Source of the DNA: JAEKLB01 sp050249235
Lineage (GTDB): Bacteria > Actinomycetota > Acidimicrobiia > Acidimicrobiales > CADCSY01
NCBI GenBank assembly: GCA_050249235.1
Contig: JBFWQW010000140.1
Location: 1-5,948, forward strand
Direction of reading: 5' to 3'
Length of the DNA stretch: 5,948 nt
Positions 1 to 5,420 of the stretch are shown piece by piece. How positions within the stretch are numbered: position 1 is the first letter of the stretch; each line of letters starts with the position of its first letter. The notes beneath the pieces were generated by a model that worked only from the letters and a program-made list of their open reading frames with translations, ran no database searches and had not been told where the DNA came from. A program made the translations under genes and the position numbers.

Positions 1-1296
1 CAGGAGCAGGGCGATGACGAGCAGGGTCTGTGGCGACGAGCCCGTGGCCGGCAGCGTGGCCGTGGCCGGCTCGGCATCGGTGGCCGCGGCTGCGGCGTCG
101 ACCGCGGGCGGCACCGCCGCGGCGGCCACCGGTGCGATCGAGGCCGCGCTCGACACCACGCCGGCGCCGAGGGCGTTGCTGGCCACGACCACGGCGTCGT
201 AGGCCGTCCCGTTGGCCAGGCCGGTGACGACGCAGGACGTCGCCGGGGCGGTGGCCGTGCAGGACGCGCCGCCGGGGGTGAGCGTCACGGTGTAGGCGAC
301 CACCGCGGTGCCCCCGTTCGGGGCGGGCGGGGTCCAGGAGAAGGTGACGGTGCCGTCCCCGGCCTCGGCCTGGAGGCCGGTCGGTGCGGCCGGGGCCACG
401 TCGGGCTCGACCCAGGAGATGGTCACGCGACCTGCACCGAGGGCGCTGGTGCCGAAGGACACGCCGGTCGCGCCGGCCGGGACGGCGCTCGAGCCGCCAC
501 CACCGCCGCCACCCGACCGCTCGATGTTCCGACCGCCGCCGCCGCCGCCGAAGAGGCCGCCACCGCCGCCACCACCGCCGGCGGTGTGGCCGAAGGACCC
601 GCTGCCGCCGTCGCCGCCGTCGCCCGCCGATCCGGCCGAGCCACCGGCCGAACCGCCGGCGCCGGGCGCCGAGCCGGTCCCACCGCCACCGCCGGTGGAG
701 ACGCTGTCGGACCCGCCGGCGGCGCCGTCGGCCGTCGTCGCACCGGCGACCGCACCACCGGCACCGCCCGGACCGGGGTCGGCCGGGTGGACGTTCGAGC
801 CGCCCGCCCCGCCACCGCCGCCGGCCACGGCCACCACGGTGGCCCCGTCGAGGATCTCGGTCCGGCCACCGCCGCCGGCTCCGGGCTGGCCGTCGCCGCC
901 GGCACCGCCGTCGCCGCCGCCGTTCCAGCCGCCGGCCCGACCGGCACCGCCGGAGAAGGCGGACGTGGTCACGTCCGTGCCGTTGCCGCCCACCCTGATC
1001 TCGAGGTCGGCGCCGAGCGATGCCGTCGGGAGTGTGAAGGTGACGTGGCTGCCGGCGCCGCCGGCCCGGGCCGCACCGCCGCTGGCGTCGCCACCGTCGG
1101 CGCCCCAGAGCTCGACCGTGAGCTCGTCGACGTCGGGGACGGTGAACGTCTCCGGCGCGCCGGTGTGGTCGAAGGTCACGGACTGGGGGTCGCCGGGCGC
1201 GGCACCGGCTGGACCGGCGACGGCGATCGGTGCCACGGCGGCCAGGAGGGCCGTGGCGATGGCGGCGACGCGGAGGGTTCGGGGCCGAGTGGGCAT
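1..1296 (-). CDS. Secreted glycine-rich/FN3 protein with LPATG wall-sorting signal (3' end cut by window)
   Basis: An uninterrupted frame of 432 codons runs from ATG at 1296 off the left edge without a stop. Residues 1-32 look like a signal peptide (Arg4, Arg6, Arg9, then an Ala/Val-rich core, AGA-A cleavage region). Residues ~38-296 form a glycine-rich domain: it opens with VTF and TVELWGADGG and closes with GAGRVTISW, and 57 of residues 151-270 are Gly; this is the layout of the ALK/LTK-type glycine-rich family. Residues ~301-388 read as a fibronectin type III domain, with the only two cysteines (346, 355) likely disulfide-bonded. An Ala-rich linker leads to LPATG at 415-419 (bases 40-54) followed by a hydrophobic run, the start of a sortase anchor; the rest of the anchor and the Arg/Lys tail lie outside. 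Inferred role: surface-exposed, sortase-linked adhesive or structural protein; ligand unknown. No Shine-Dalgarno precedes the ATG, consistent with leaderless translation. Confidence 0.88.
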   Translation of the reverse strand, partial: MPTRPRTLRVAAIATALLAAVAPIAVAGPAGAAPGDPQSVTFDHTGAPETFTVPDVDELTVELWGADGGDASGGAARAGGAGSHVTFTLPTASLGADLEIRVGGNGTDVTTSAFSGGAGRAGGWNGGGDGGAGGDGQPGAGGGGRTEILDGATVVAVAGGGGGAGGSNVHPADPGPGGAGGAVAGATTADGAAGGSDSVSTGGGGGTGSAPGAGGSAGGSAGSAGDGGDGGSGSFGHTAGGGGGGGGLFGGGGGGRNIERSGGGGGGGSSAVPAGATGVSFGTSALGAGRVTISWVEPDVAPAAPTGLQAEAGDGTVTFSWTPPAPNGGTAVVAYTVTLTPGGASCTATAPATSCVVTGLANGTAYDAVVVASNALGAGVVSSAASIAPVAAAAVPPAVDAAAAATDAEPATATLPATGSSPQTLLVIALLL

Positions 1297-1303
1297 GGCC
1301 TGA

Positions 1304-1332
1304 CCATCGGTCGCCCCGAGCCCGGCTTGAGC
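1304..1332 (-). promoter_or_regulatory. Putative sigma-28/WhiG-type promoter of the LPATG gene, leaderless
   Basis: Read on the minus strand, CTCAAG (1326-1331) is followed after exactly 15 nt by CCGAT (1306-1310) within ACCGATGG. The FliA/sigma-D/WhiG consensus is TAAAG, about 15 nt, then CCGAT within GCCGATAA, so both boxes and the spacing fit; the -35 differs by one base (TCAAG). The -10 octamer ends 7 nt before the ATG at 1296, so transcription would start at or next to the start codon. That agrees with the absence of a ribosome-binding site. The sigma factor is inferred from the motif; no sigma gene is in the window. Confidence 0.45.
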
Positions 1333-1356
1333 GGGCCGGCGCCGCCCTGGGTGACT

Positions 1357-1388
1357 TGTCCGGCGATGTCCGATTTGTTGACCGGTCA
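1357..1388. promoter_or_regulatory. Candidate operator: TGTCCG direct repeats and TGACCGGTCA palindrome
   Basis: Within the 122-bp gap between the flavoprotein stop and the LPATG start there is a perfect 10-bp palindrome TGACCGGTCA (1379-1388). Two copies of TGTCCG (1357-1362, 1367-1372) start 10 bp apart, one helical turn. They sit upstream of the putative promoter of the LPATG gene in a slightly AT-richer patch. Size and symmetry suit a dimeric helix-turn-helix regulator (TetR or GntR class), but short palindromes are common in DNA this GC-rich. No regulator gene is adjacent. Confidence 0.25.
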
Positions 1389-1418
1389 GCGCTCGCGCCC
1401 GCGGGCAGGCGGGACGGT

Positions 1419-3146
1419 TCAGGTCGCGACGGGCGCGTCCGCCAGGAGCGGGTCGGAGGGCCGGCCGCGGGGGAAGAGCTCGTCGGCGGCGAAGTAGCGG
1501 TGCAGCAGCTGGATGACCACCGAGCCCTCGCCCACCGCCGAGGCGACCCGCTTCACCGAGCTGTGGCGAACGTCGCCGGCCGAGAACACGCCCGGCAGGC
1601 TCGTCTCGAACAGCATCGGGGCCCGGTCGAGCGGCCAGTCACGGAGGAGGAGGTCGGGACCGGTGAGCACGAAGCCCTGCTCGTCGCGCTCGATCACGTC
1701 GGGCAGCCACTCGGTGCGGGGCTGGGCGCCGATGGTGAGGAAGAGGGCGTCGGCCGGGACGGTCTCCTCGCCGCCCCCGAGGCGGTCGCGCAGCACCAGG
1801 CGCTCGAGCACCCCGTCGCCGCCACCGCCCACCACCTCGGTCCGGAGGCGGACCCGGATGTTGGGCTCGGCCTCCACCTGCTGGACGAGGTAGCGCGACA
1901 TCCCCTCCTCGAGCGACCCGGCCCGCACGAGGAGCGTGACCCGGCGGGCGAAGCGGGCCAGATGGAGGGCGGCCTGGCCGGCCGAGTTGGCACCGCCGAC
2001 CACGTAGACGTCGCGACCGGTCGTGACGGGCGCCTCGGATGCCGACCCGCCGTAGTAGACGCCGGCGCCGTTGAGCGCCTCGAGCTCGGCGATGCCGATC
2101 CGGCGGTAGTTGGCCCCCGTGGCGAGCAGGACGGCCCGGGCCGTGACGGGACCGCTGTCCGAGAGCTCGACCGCGAGGGCTTCGCCCTGCCGCCGCAGGC
2201 CGACGACACCCTGCATGAAGGCGAACTTGGCGCCGAACACCCAGGCCTGCTCGTAGGCGTTCTGGGCCAGCCGGCGGCCGCTCAGGCCCCGGGGGAAGCC
2301 GAGGTAGTTGCGGATCAGCGAGCTCGACGTCGCCTGGCCGCCGATGCCGCCCTCGTCGACCACCAGCGCGCTGAAGCCTTCCGAGGCCCCGTAGACGGCC
2401 GCGGAGAGGCCGGCGGGACCGGCGCCCACGATGACGAGGTCGAACTCCATCCGCTCGGGGCTCGTCGGCGAGCCGCTCGCCCGGGCCAGGTCGGCGTTCG
2501 AGGGGTCGGCGAGGATCTTCCCGTCCGGGAAGACGACCAGCGGGAGCTTGGTGCCCTCCCCCGCCCGGGCCATGAACTCCCGGCCGACGTCCGAGTCGAC
2601 GAGGCAGAACGAGTGGGGCATGGCGCAGCGGCCGAGCGTCTCCCGCAGCTCGTAGGCCCGACCCGACCACGACTCGCCGACGACGTAGACCGTGTACGGG
2701 GAGGTCCGCCGGACGTCGGCCCACTCGAGCAGCAGGCCGGAGATCTCGTGGTGGAAGAACTCGTCGGGTGGCGGCGACGGCCGGCGCACGTAGTGGTCGA
2801 TCTCGCCCCGGGCGATGGCCTCGAAGATGGCGTCACCGGCGGCGGGGTCGCCCTGCTCGCCCCAGGCGAACAGCGCGGCCCGGCGGGCGTGGGGGTGCAG
2901 GCGCCGAGCCGCCTCCAGGAGCTCGTGGCTGGTCGACCCGTCGCCCTGCTGGCCGGCGAGGACCAGGGCCACGTCCCGCCCGGCGTCGGCCAGGCGCTCG
3001 AGCAGCGCCAGGGCCTCGGGGCCCGAGCCGAAGCTCTCGACGCCGTAGTGGCGCCCGTACCGGTCGCGCAGCTCGCGCTCGACCATCTCCCGCAGCTCCG
3101 GGTCTGCGTCGACCACCACGAGCACCGGCTCGGACACCGCCGACAC
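1419..3146 (-). CDS. Fused pseudo-receiver / glutaredoxin-like / thioredoxin-reductase-like FAD oxidoreductase
   Basis: 575 residues in three parts. Residues 7-125 resemble a response-regulator receiver, but the phosphoacceptor position is Gly65 (LAGQQGDG where relatives have LADQRMPG), the second acidic-pocket residue is Ala14 and the switch Lys is Arg122. Residues ~150-225 are a glutaredoxin/thioredoxin-like fold (LPLVVFPDGK, cis-Pro region at 202). Residues 234-560 are a class II pyridine-nucleotide disulfide reductase: FAD site GAGPAG 241-246, ATG 342-344, NAD(P)H site GGANSAG 384-390, second FAD motif SAGD 522-525. The canonical CxxC is replaced by GGSA at 366-369, and the only cysteines are 174 and 181 in the middle domain. 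It is therefore probably an NAD(P)H-dependent flavoenzyme or redox sensor, cytoplasmic, not a classical thioredoxin reductase; substrate unknown. This three-part architecture is known as the fused response regulator/thioredoxin-disulfide reductase family. The start is uncertain: GTG 3146 is the longest, but GTG 3137 fits a leaderless promoter better. Confidence 0.9.
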   Translation of the reverse strand: MSAVSEPVLVVVDADPELREMVERELRDRYGRHYGVESFGSGPEALALLERLADAGRDVALVLAGQQGDGSTSHELLEAARRLHPHARRAALFAWGEQGDPAAGDAIFEAIARGEIDHYVRRPSPPPDEFFHHEISGLLLEWADVRRTSPYTVYVVGESWSGRAYELRETLGRCAMPHSFCLVDSDVGREFMARAGEGTKLPLVVFPDGKILADPSNADLARASGSPTSPERMEFDLVIVGAGPAGLSAAVYGASEGFSALVVDEGGIGGQATSSSLIRNYLGFPRGLSGRRLAQNAYEQAWVFGAKFAFMQGVVGLRRQGEALAVELSDSGPVTARAVLLATGANYRRIGIAELEALNGAGVYYGGSASEAPVTTGRDVYVVGGANSAGQAALHLARFARRVTLLVRAGSLEEGMSRYLVQQVEAEPNIRVRLRTEVVGGGGDGVLERLVLRDRLGGGEETVPADALFLTIGAQPRTEWLPDVIERDEQGFVLTGPDLLLRDWPLDRAPMLFETSLPGVFSAGDVRHSSVKRVASAVGEGSVVIQLLHRYFAADELFPRGRPSDPLLADAPVAT

Positions 3147-3150
3147 CTTA
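3145..3150 (-). promoter_or_regulatory. TAAGGT -10 box, leaderless promoter of the flavoprotein gene
   Basis: TAAGGT on the minus strand matches the actinobacterial TANNNT -10 consensus and is followed by exactly 7 nt and then GTG at 3137. That is the geometry of a leaderless transcript beginning on the start codon. It also explains why neither candidate GTG (3146 or 3137) has a Shine-Dalgarno. The -35 region 17-18 nt upstream (TGAAGC) is weak. If this is right, the protein starts three residues later than the longest frame, at VSEPVLVVVD. Confidence 0.45.
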
Positions 3151-3170
3151 TGCCGGCCGTGTCCAGCGCT

Positions 3171-3188
3171 TCATCGGCTTCATCGGCT
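3171..3188. repeat. Two tandem copies of the 9-mer TCATCGGCT
   Basis: TCATCGGCT occurs twice head to tail (3171-3179, 3180-3188) in the gap between the flotillin and flavoprotein genes. On the minus strand this reads as AGCCGATGA repeated. It lies about 25 bp upstream of the TAAGGT box, so it could be a regulator site or only a local duplication. Confidence 0.6.
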
Positions 3189-3195
3189 CGGGCGG

Positions 3196-3229
3196 GTCGG
3201 GCAGCCCCGACGGGTCCGACAGGTCGGAC
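3196..3229 (-). terminator. Two tandem perfect hairpins after the flotillin gene
   Basis: Two back-to-back inverted repeats begin 29 bases past the flotillin stop. One has arms 3214-3220 and 3223-3229 (GTCCGAC/GTCGGAC; a 6-bp stem with a 4-base loop if the closing pair opens). The other has arms 3196-3201 and 3206-3211 (GTCGGG/CCCGAC, 4-base loop). Neither is followed by a T run on either strand, so this is not a canonical intrinsic terminator. In high-GC actinobacteria, hairpins without a U tract are common at gene ends, and the C-rich, G-poor RNA just before them would suit Rho loading. Termination is inferred. Confidence 0.4.
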
Positions 3230-3245
3230 GGGTGGGTGGGTCGGG
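3230..3245 (+). other. G-quadruplex motif downstream of flotillin stop
   Basis: GGGTGGGTGGGTCGGG on the plus strand has four G3 tracts with loops of 1, 1 and 2 bases, a form of motif known to fold very stably. It lies 12 bp beyond the flotillin stop codon on the strand that is template for all genes here, directly abutting the tandem hairpins. A folded template-strand quadruplex could stall RNA polymerase leaving flotillin. Confidence 0.7.
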
Positions 3246-3257
3246 TGTACCGGTGGG

Positions 3258-4793
3258 TCAGCCGGCGCTCTCGGGCGGGGCCGGCGGATCGGCGGCCGGC
3301 ACCGGCTCGGCGTTGTCCCGCGCCCGACGGGAGAGCAGGTTCCGGATGTCGATCCCCGTCAGGTCGGTCGCCAGCTGGAGTCCCTGGGCCACGTTGCCGG
3401 CCACGTTCCGGGTGAGCTGGGACGCGCCGTCGGTGGAGATGACGGTCATGTGCTCGATCGCCGAGAGCGGCTCGGCCGCCCCCCGGACCAGCTCCGGCAG
3501 CATCGTGGCGACCATCTCGAGCACGGCCGCCTCGCCGTACTGCTCGAAGGCGTCGGCCCGCTTCTGCATGGCGTCGGCCTCGGCCTCGCCCTTGGCCCGG
3601 ATGGCGGAGGCCTCCGCCGCGCCTTCCCGCTCCACGGCCTCGGCGATGGACTGCCGCTCGGCGAGCTGGGCGTTGCCGCGGGCCCGACCCTCGATCTCCT
3701 CGGCCGCCGCCAGCGCCGACCGGCGGGCCCGTTCCCCCTCGCCCGAGAGGCGGGCCTGCTCCGAGGCCGCTTCGGCCCGGGCGATGGTGGCCGACTTCTC
3801 GGCCTCGGCGGCGAAGATCTGGGCGTTCCGCTGGCCCTGGGCCTCCTGCTCCACCCGGTAGCGCTGGGCGTCGGCCGGGCGACGGACCTCCGTGTCGAGC
3901 TGGCGCTCGGTGAGGGCGGCCTGGTGCTCGGCCACCTTCTCCTGCTCGGCGAGGACCTCCTGGTCCTTGGCCGCCTGGGCCAGCGGACCGGCCGCGGCCG
4001 CCCGGGCCTGGGCGGCGTCGATCTCCGACTGGATCTCGGCCTGGCGCAGGCCGAGCTGGCGGTTGGCGACGGCGATGTTCTCCTCGGCCAGGAGGCGTTC
4101 CTTCTCGGCCGCCTCCCGGGCCCGGGCCTCGGCGATCGCCGCGTCCTGGGCCACCCTGGCCGACTCCGGCCGACCGAGGTCGGTGAGGTACGTGCCCTCC
4201 GCCTGGATGTCCTGGAGCTGGAAGGTGTCGAGCGACAGGCCCTGGTTGGTGAGCGACGTCTCGGCCTCCTCGGCGACCGCCGACGCGAAGGCGGCCCGGT
4301 CCTTGATGATCTCGTCGATCGTGAGCCGGCCCACGATGGCCCGCAGGGACCCGGCGAGGACCTCCTGGGTGAACACGTCGATGGCCTGCTGCTGGCCGAG
4401 GAAGCGCTGGGCCGCGGCCCGGATCGAGTCCTCGGTGCCGCCCACCTTCACGATGGCCACACCTTCGAGCGAGGTCCTGATGCCCTGCGCGCTGACCGCG
4501 CCGGCGATGGCGATGGGGATGCGCCGGGACGCCAGGCTCATCACGTGGAGCTTCTGGACGAACGGGAGCACGAAGACGCCGGCGCCCGTGATGATCCGCT
4601 GGCCGGACGCGTCGACCGTGGTCCGGCCGGTCTCGGGATCGACCAGGCTGCGGCCCTTGCGCCCGGTGATGATGAAGGCCTCGTCGGGCCCGCCCACCTT
4701 GTAGCGGCGGACCACCACGCCGATGGCCAGCACCAGCAGCACGACGATGCCGAGGGTGGCGAGGACGGCGGTGTTCTCCGTGATCGAGTCCAT
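3258..4793 (-). CDS. floT: Flotillin (SPFH/band 7 membrane scaffold, FloT-like)
   Basis: 511 residues, essentially the length of Bacillus FloT/YuaG. A single membrane segment (residues ~8-28) is followed by RR and then GPDEAFIITG, the typical flotillin entry. The SPFH/PHB domain covers ~32-205 (GVFVLPFVQ 72-80, FLGQ 131-134, LRAIVGRLTIDEI 150-162, LQDI 193-196). A long Ala/Glu-rich coiled coil with EA-type repeats (~210-415, e.g. AKGEAEADAM) drives oligomerisation. The flotillin-specific C-terminal block FEQYGEAAV...MLPEL...PLSAIEHMTVI spans 416-452, then a Pro-rich tail. No cysteine is present. Known role of the family: membrane microdomain scaffold affecting fluidity, secretion and signalling complexes, acting at the inner face of the membrane. 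The NfeD-like gene lies 57 bp upstream, so the two are likely one transcript. ATG 4793 is preceded by CAGGAAG (4801-4807), a moderate ribosome-binding site with AGGA 9 nt from the ATG. Confidence 0.95.
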   Translation of the reverse strand: MDSITENTAVLATLGIVVLLVLAIGVVVRRYKVGGPDEAFIITGRKGRSLVDPETGRTTVDASGQRIITGAGVFVLPFVQKLHVMSLASRRIPIAIAGAVSAQGIRTSLEGVAIVKVGGTEDSIRAAAQRFLGQQQAIDVFTQEVLAGSLRAIVGRLTIDEIIKDRAAFASAVAEEAETSLTNQGLSLDTFQLQDIQAEGTYLTDLGRPESARVAQDAAIAEARAREAAEKERLLAEENIAVANRQLGLRQAEIQSEIDAAQARAAAAGPLAQAAKDQEVLAEQEKVAEHQAALTERQLDTEVRRPADAQRYRVEQEAQGQRNAQIFAAEAEKSATIARAEAASEQARLSGEGERARRSALAAAEEIEGRARGNAQLAERQSIAEAVEREGAAEASAIRAKGEAEADAMQKRADAFEQYGEAAVLEMVATMLPELVRGAAEPLSAIEHMTVISTDGASQLTRNVAGNVAQGLQLATDLTGIDIRNLLSRRARDNAEPVPAADPPAPPESAG

Positions 4794-4815
4794 GGTCGGG
4801 CTTCCTGTTCGAGGT

Positions 4816-4837
4816 GGGGGGGGGTGGGCTGGGCGGG
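4816..4837 (+). other. G-quadruplex motif containing a nine-G run, upstream of flotillin
   Basis: On the plus strand a run of nine G (4816-4824) is followed by three more G3 tracts (4826-4828, 4831-4833, 4835-4837) separated by T, CT and C. This is a compact quadruplex motif filling much of the 57-bp gap between the NfeD-like and flotillin genes. It is on the template strand, so the mRNA carries a C-rich, G-poor tract just upstream of the flotillin ribosome-binding site. Nine identical bases are also prone to replication slippage. Confidence 0.7.
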
Positions 4838-4846
4838 TGGCCCGCC
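4832..4846 (-). other. Hairpin after the NfeD-like gene, overlapping the quadruplex motif
   Basis: GGCGGG (4832-4837) and CCCGCC (4841-4846) form a perfect 6-bp stem with a 3-base loop, starting 4 bases beyond the NfeD-like stop codon. It shares two of the four G tracts with the adjacent quadruplex motif, so the two folds exclude each other on the plus strand. In RNA it could act as a weak attenuator or a 3'-end stabiliser between the two cistrons. Confidence 0.35.
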
Positions 4847-4850
4847 GGAC

Positions 4851-5366
4851 TCAGCGCTCCGGTGCCGCGACCGGGGCCACGACCACGGAGGTCGACGAGA
4901 GGACGGCGGCGACGGTCACCTGCGTCCCCTCTCGCAGGGAGCCATCGGCACGCGCCGACAGCTTCATGAGCTGCCCGGCCTGCACGAGGGTGACCTCCCC
5001 GAAGCCGGCTTCGGGGATCCGGGTCACCACCGTCGCCCTCGCACCCAGGAGATCGGCGGCCCGGACCGGTTCGTCGGTGGGCATGTGCATCAGGGCCTGG
5101 GTCGTGACCCCGACCAGGCCGCCGACCACCACGCCGGTGGCGATGCCTCCCAGCGCCGATCCACCCGAGCCCCACCCGGTGTTGTGGTTGATGACCGCCG
5201 CGCCGAAGCCGAAGGCGCCGAGGAAGGCGCCGATCGCCGGCCCCGACAGGTAGCCGCCGCCGTCGATGTCGAGGAGGTCCGTCAACCCGTCGAGGAGGTC
5301 GCCCAGCACGAGCGAGGCGACCAGCAGCAGCAGTCCCACGATCCCGATCACCACGAAGACGGTCAC
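4851..5366 (-). CDS. NfeD-like membrane protein (flotillin partner, YuaF-type)
   Basis: 171 residues from GTG 5366; Bacillus YuaF, the flotillin partner, is of similar size. Three hydrophobic segments can be seen at ~3-22 (VFVVIGIVGLLLLVASLVLG), ~40-60 and ~68-88. A soluble C-terminal beta domain follows (~103-167: LLGARATVVT, GFGEVTL, LREGTQVTVAAV, SVVVAPV), the pattern of the NfeD OB-fold. There is no N-terminal ClpP-like protease domain, so this is the short NfeD class. Family knowledge: short NfeD proteins are encoded next to flotillins and are thought to act with them at the membrane, with the OB-fold as a protein-interaction module. The frame stays open far upstream into the SDR gene, so long gene models are wrong. 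GTG 5366 is chosen because GAGG (5372-5375) lies 5 nt before it and the membrane segment begins there; GTG 5372 is in frame but overlaps that site. No cysteines. Confidence 0.85.
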   Translation of the reverse strand: MTVFVVIGIVGLLLLVASLVLGDLLDGLTDLLDIDGGGYLSGPAIGAFLGAFGFGAAVINHNTGWGSGGSALGGIATGVVVGGLVGVTTQALMHMPTDEPVRAADLLGARATVVTRIPEAGFGEVTLVQAGQLMKLSARADGSLREGTQVTVAAVLSSTSVVVAPVAAPER

Positions 5367-5371
5367 AGGCA

Positions 5372-5375
5372 CCTC
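5372..5375 (-). promoter_or_regulatory. Ribosome-binding site fixing the NfeD-like start
   Basis: GAGG on the minus strand, 5 nt before GTG 5366, is the only Shine-Dalgarno-like match in the 50-bp gap. It selects GTG 5366 over the in-frame GTG 5372 and over starts further upstream. Confidence 0.55.
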
Positions 5376-5390
5376 GCTCGGAGACGCCGG

Positions 5391-5420
5391 ATGGTAGCGA
5401 CCGGCGCCGCGAACGTTCAG
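5391..5420 (-). promoter_or_regulatory. Weak candidate promoter for the NfeD-like/flotillin pair
   Basis: TACCAT (5391-5396, minus strand) fits TANNNT and lies 24 nt before GTG 5366, leaving room for a short leader with the GAGG site. About 17-18 nt upstream is CTGAAC/TGAACG, a poor -35 overlapping the SDR stop codon. An 8-bp palindrome GAACGTTC (5411-5418) sits in the same place. The gap is only 50 bp, so read-through from the SDR gene is equally possible. Confidence 0.25.

Noticed and set aside
510..580. CCG/CCA trinucleotide-repeat tract as a possible microsatellite or repeat array
   Set aside because: It is explained by the poly-glycine coding stretch at residues ~239-268 of the minus-strand gene, with mixed GGC/GGT codons and interruptions.
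308..1303. 331-codon Pro-rich plus-strand frame
   Set aside because: It is the mirror image of the Gly-rich minus-strand gene (GGC/GGT codons read as GCC/ACC), and its low-complexity proline runs follow directly from that.
1397..1406. GCCCGCGGGC palindrome as a terminator after the flavoprotein gene
   Set aside because: Perfect 10-bp palindrome but with no loop and no following T run; such GC palindromes are expected by chance here.
1297..1418. Possible cyclic-di-GMP (GEMM) or other riboswitch upstream of the LPATG gene
   Set aside because: The ending GCGACCGATGG recalls a GEMM 3' end, but the conserved GGCAAACC and GACGCAAAGC blocks are absent, and the predicted leaderless transcript leaves no room for one.
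3171..3190. Two GCCGATGA copies on the minus strand resembling sigma-28 -10 boxes upstream of the flavoprotein
   Set aside because: No TCAAG/TAAAG-like box lies about 15 nt upstream of either copy, and a better TAAGGT -10 lies closer to the start codon.
3148..5175. 675-codon minus-strand frame overlapping flotillin and NfeD-like genes
   Set aside because: It is out of frame with both recognised proteins, dominated by Gly/Arg/Pro/His and has no family motif; its span crosses real gene boundaries.
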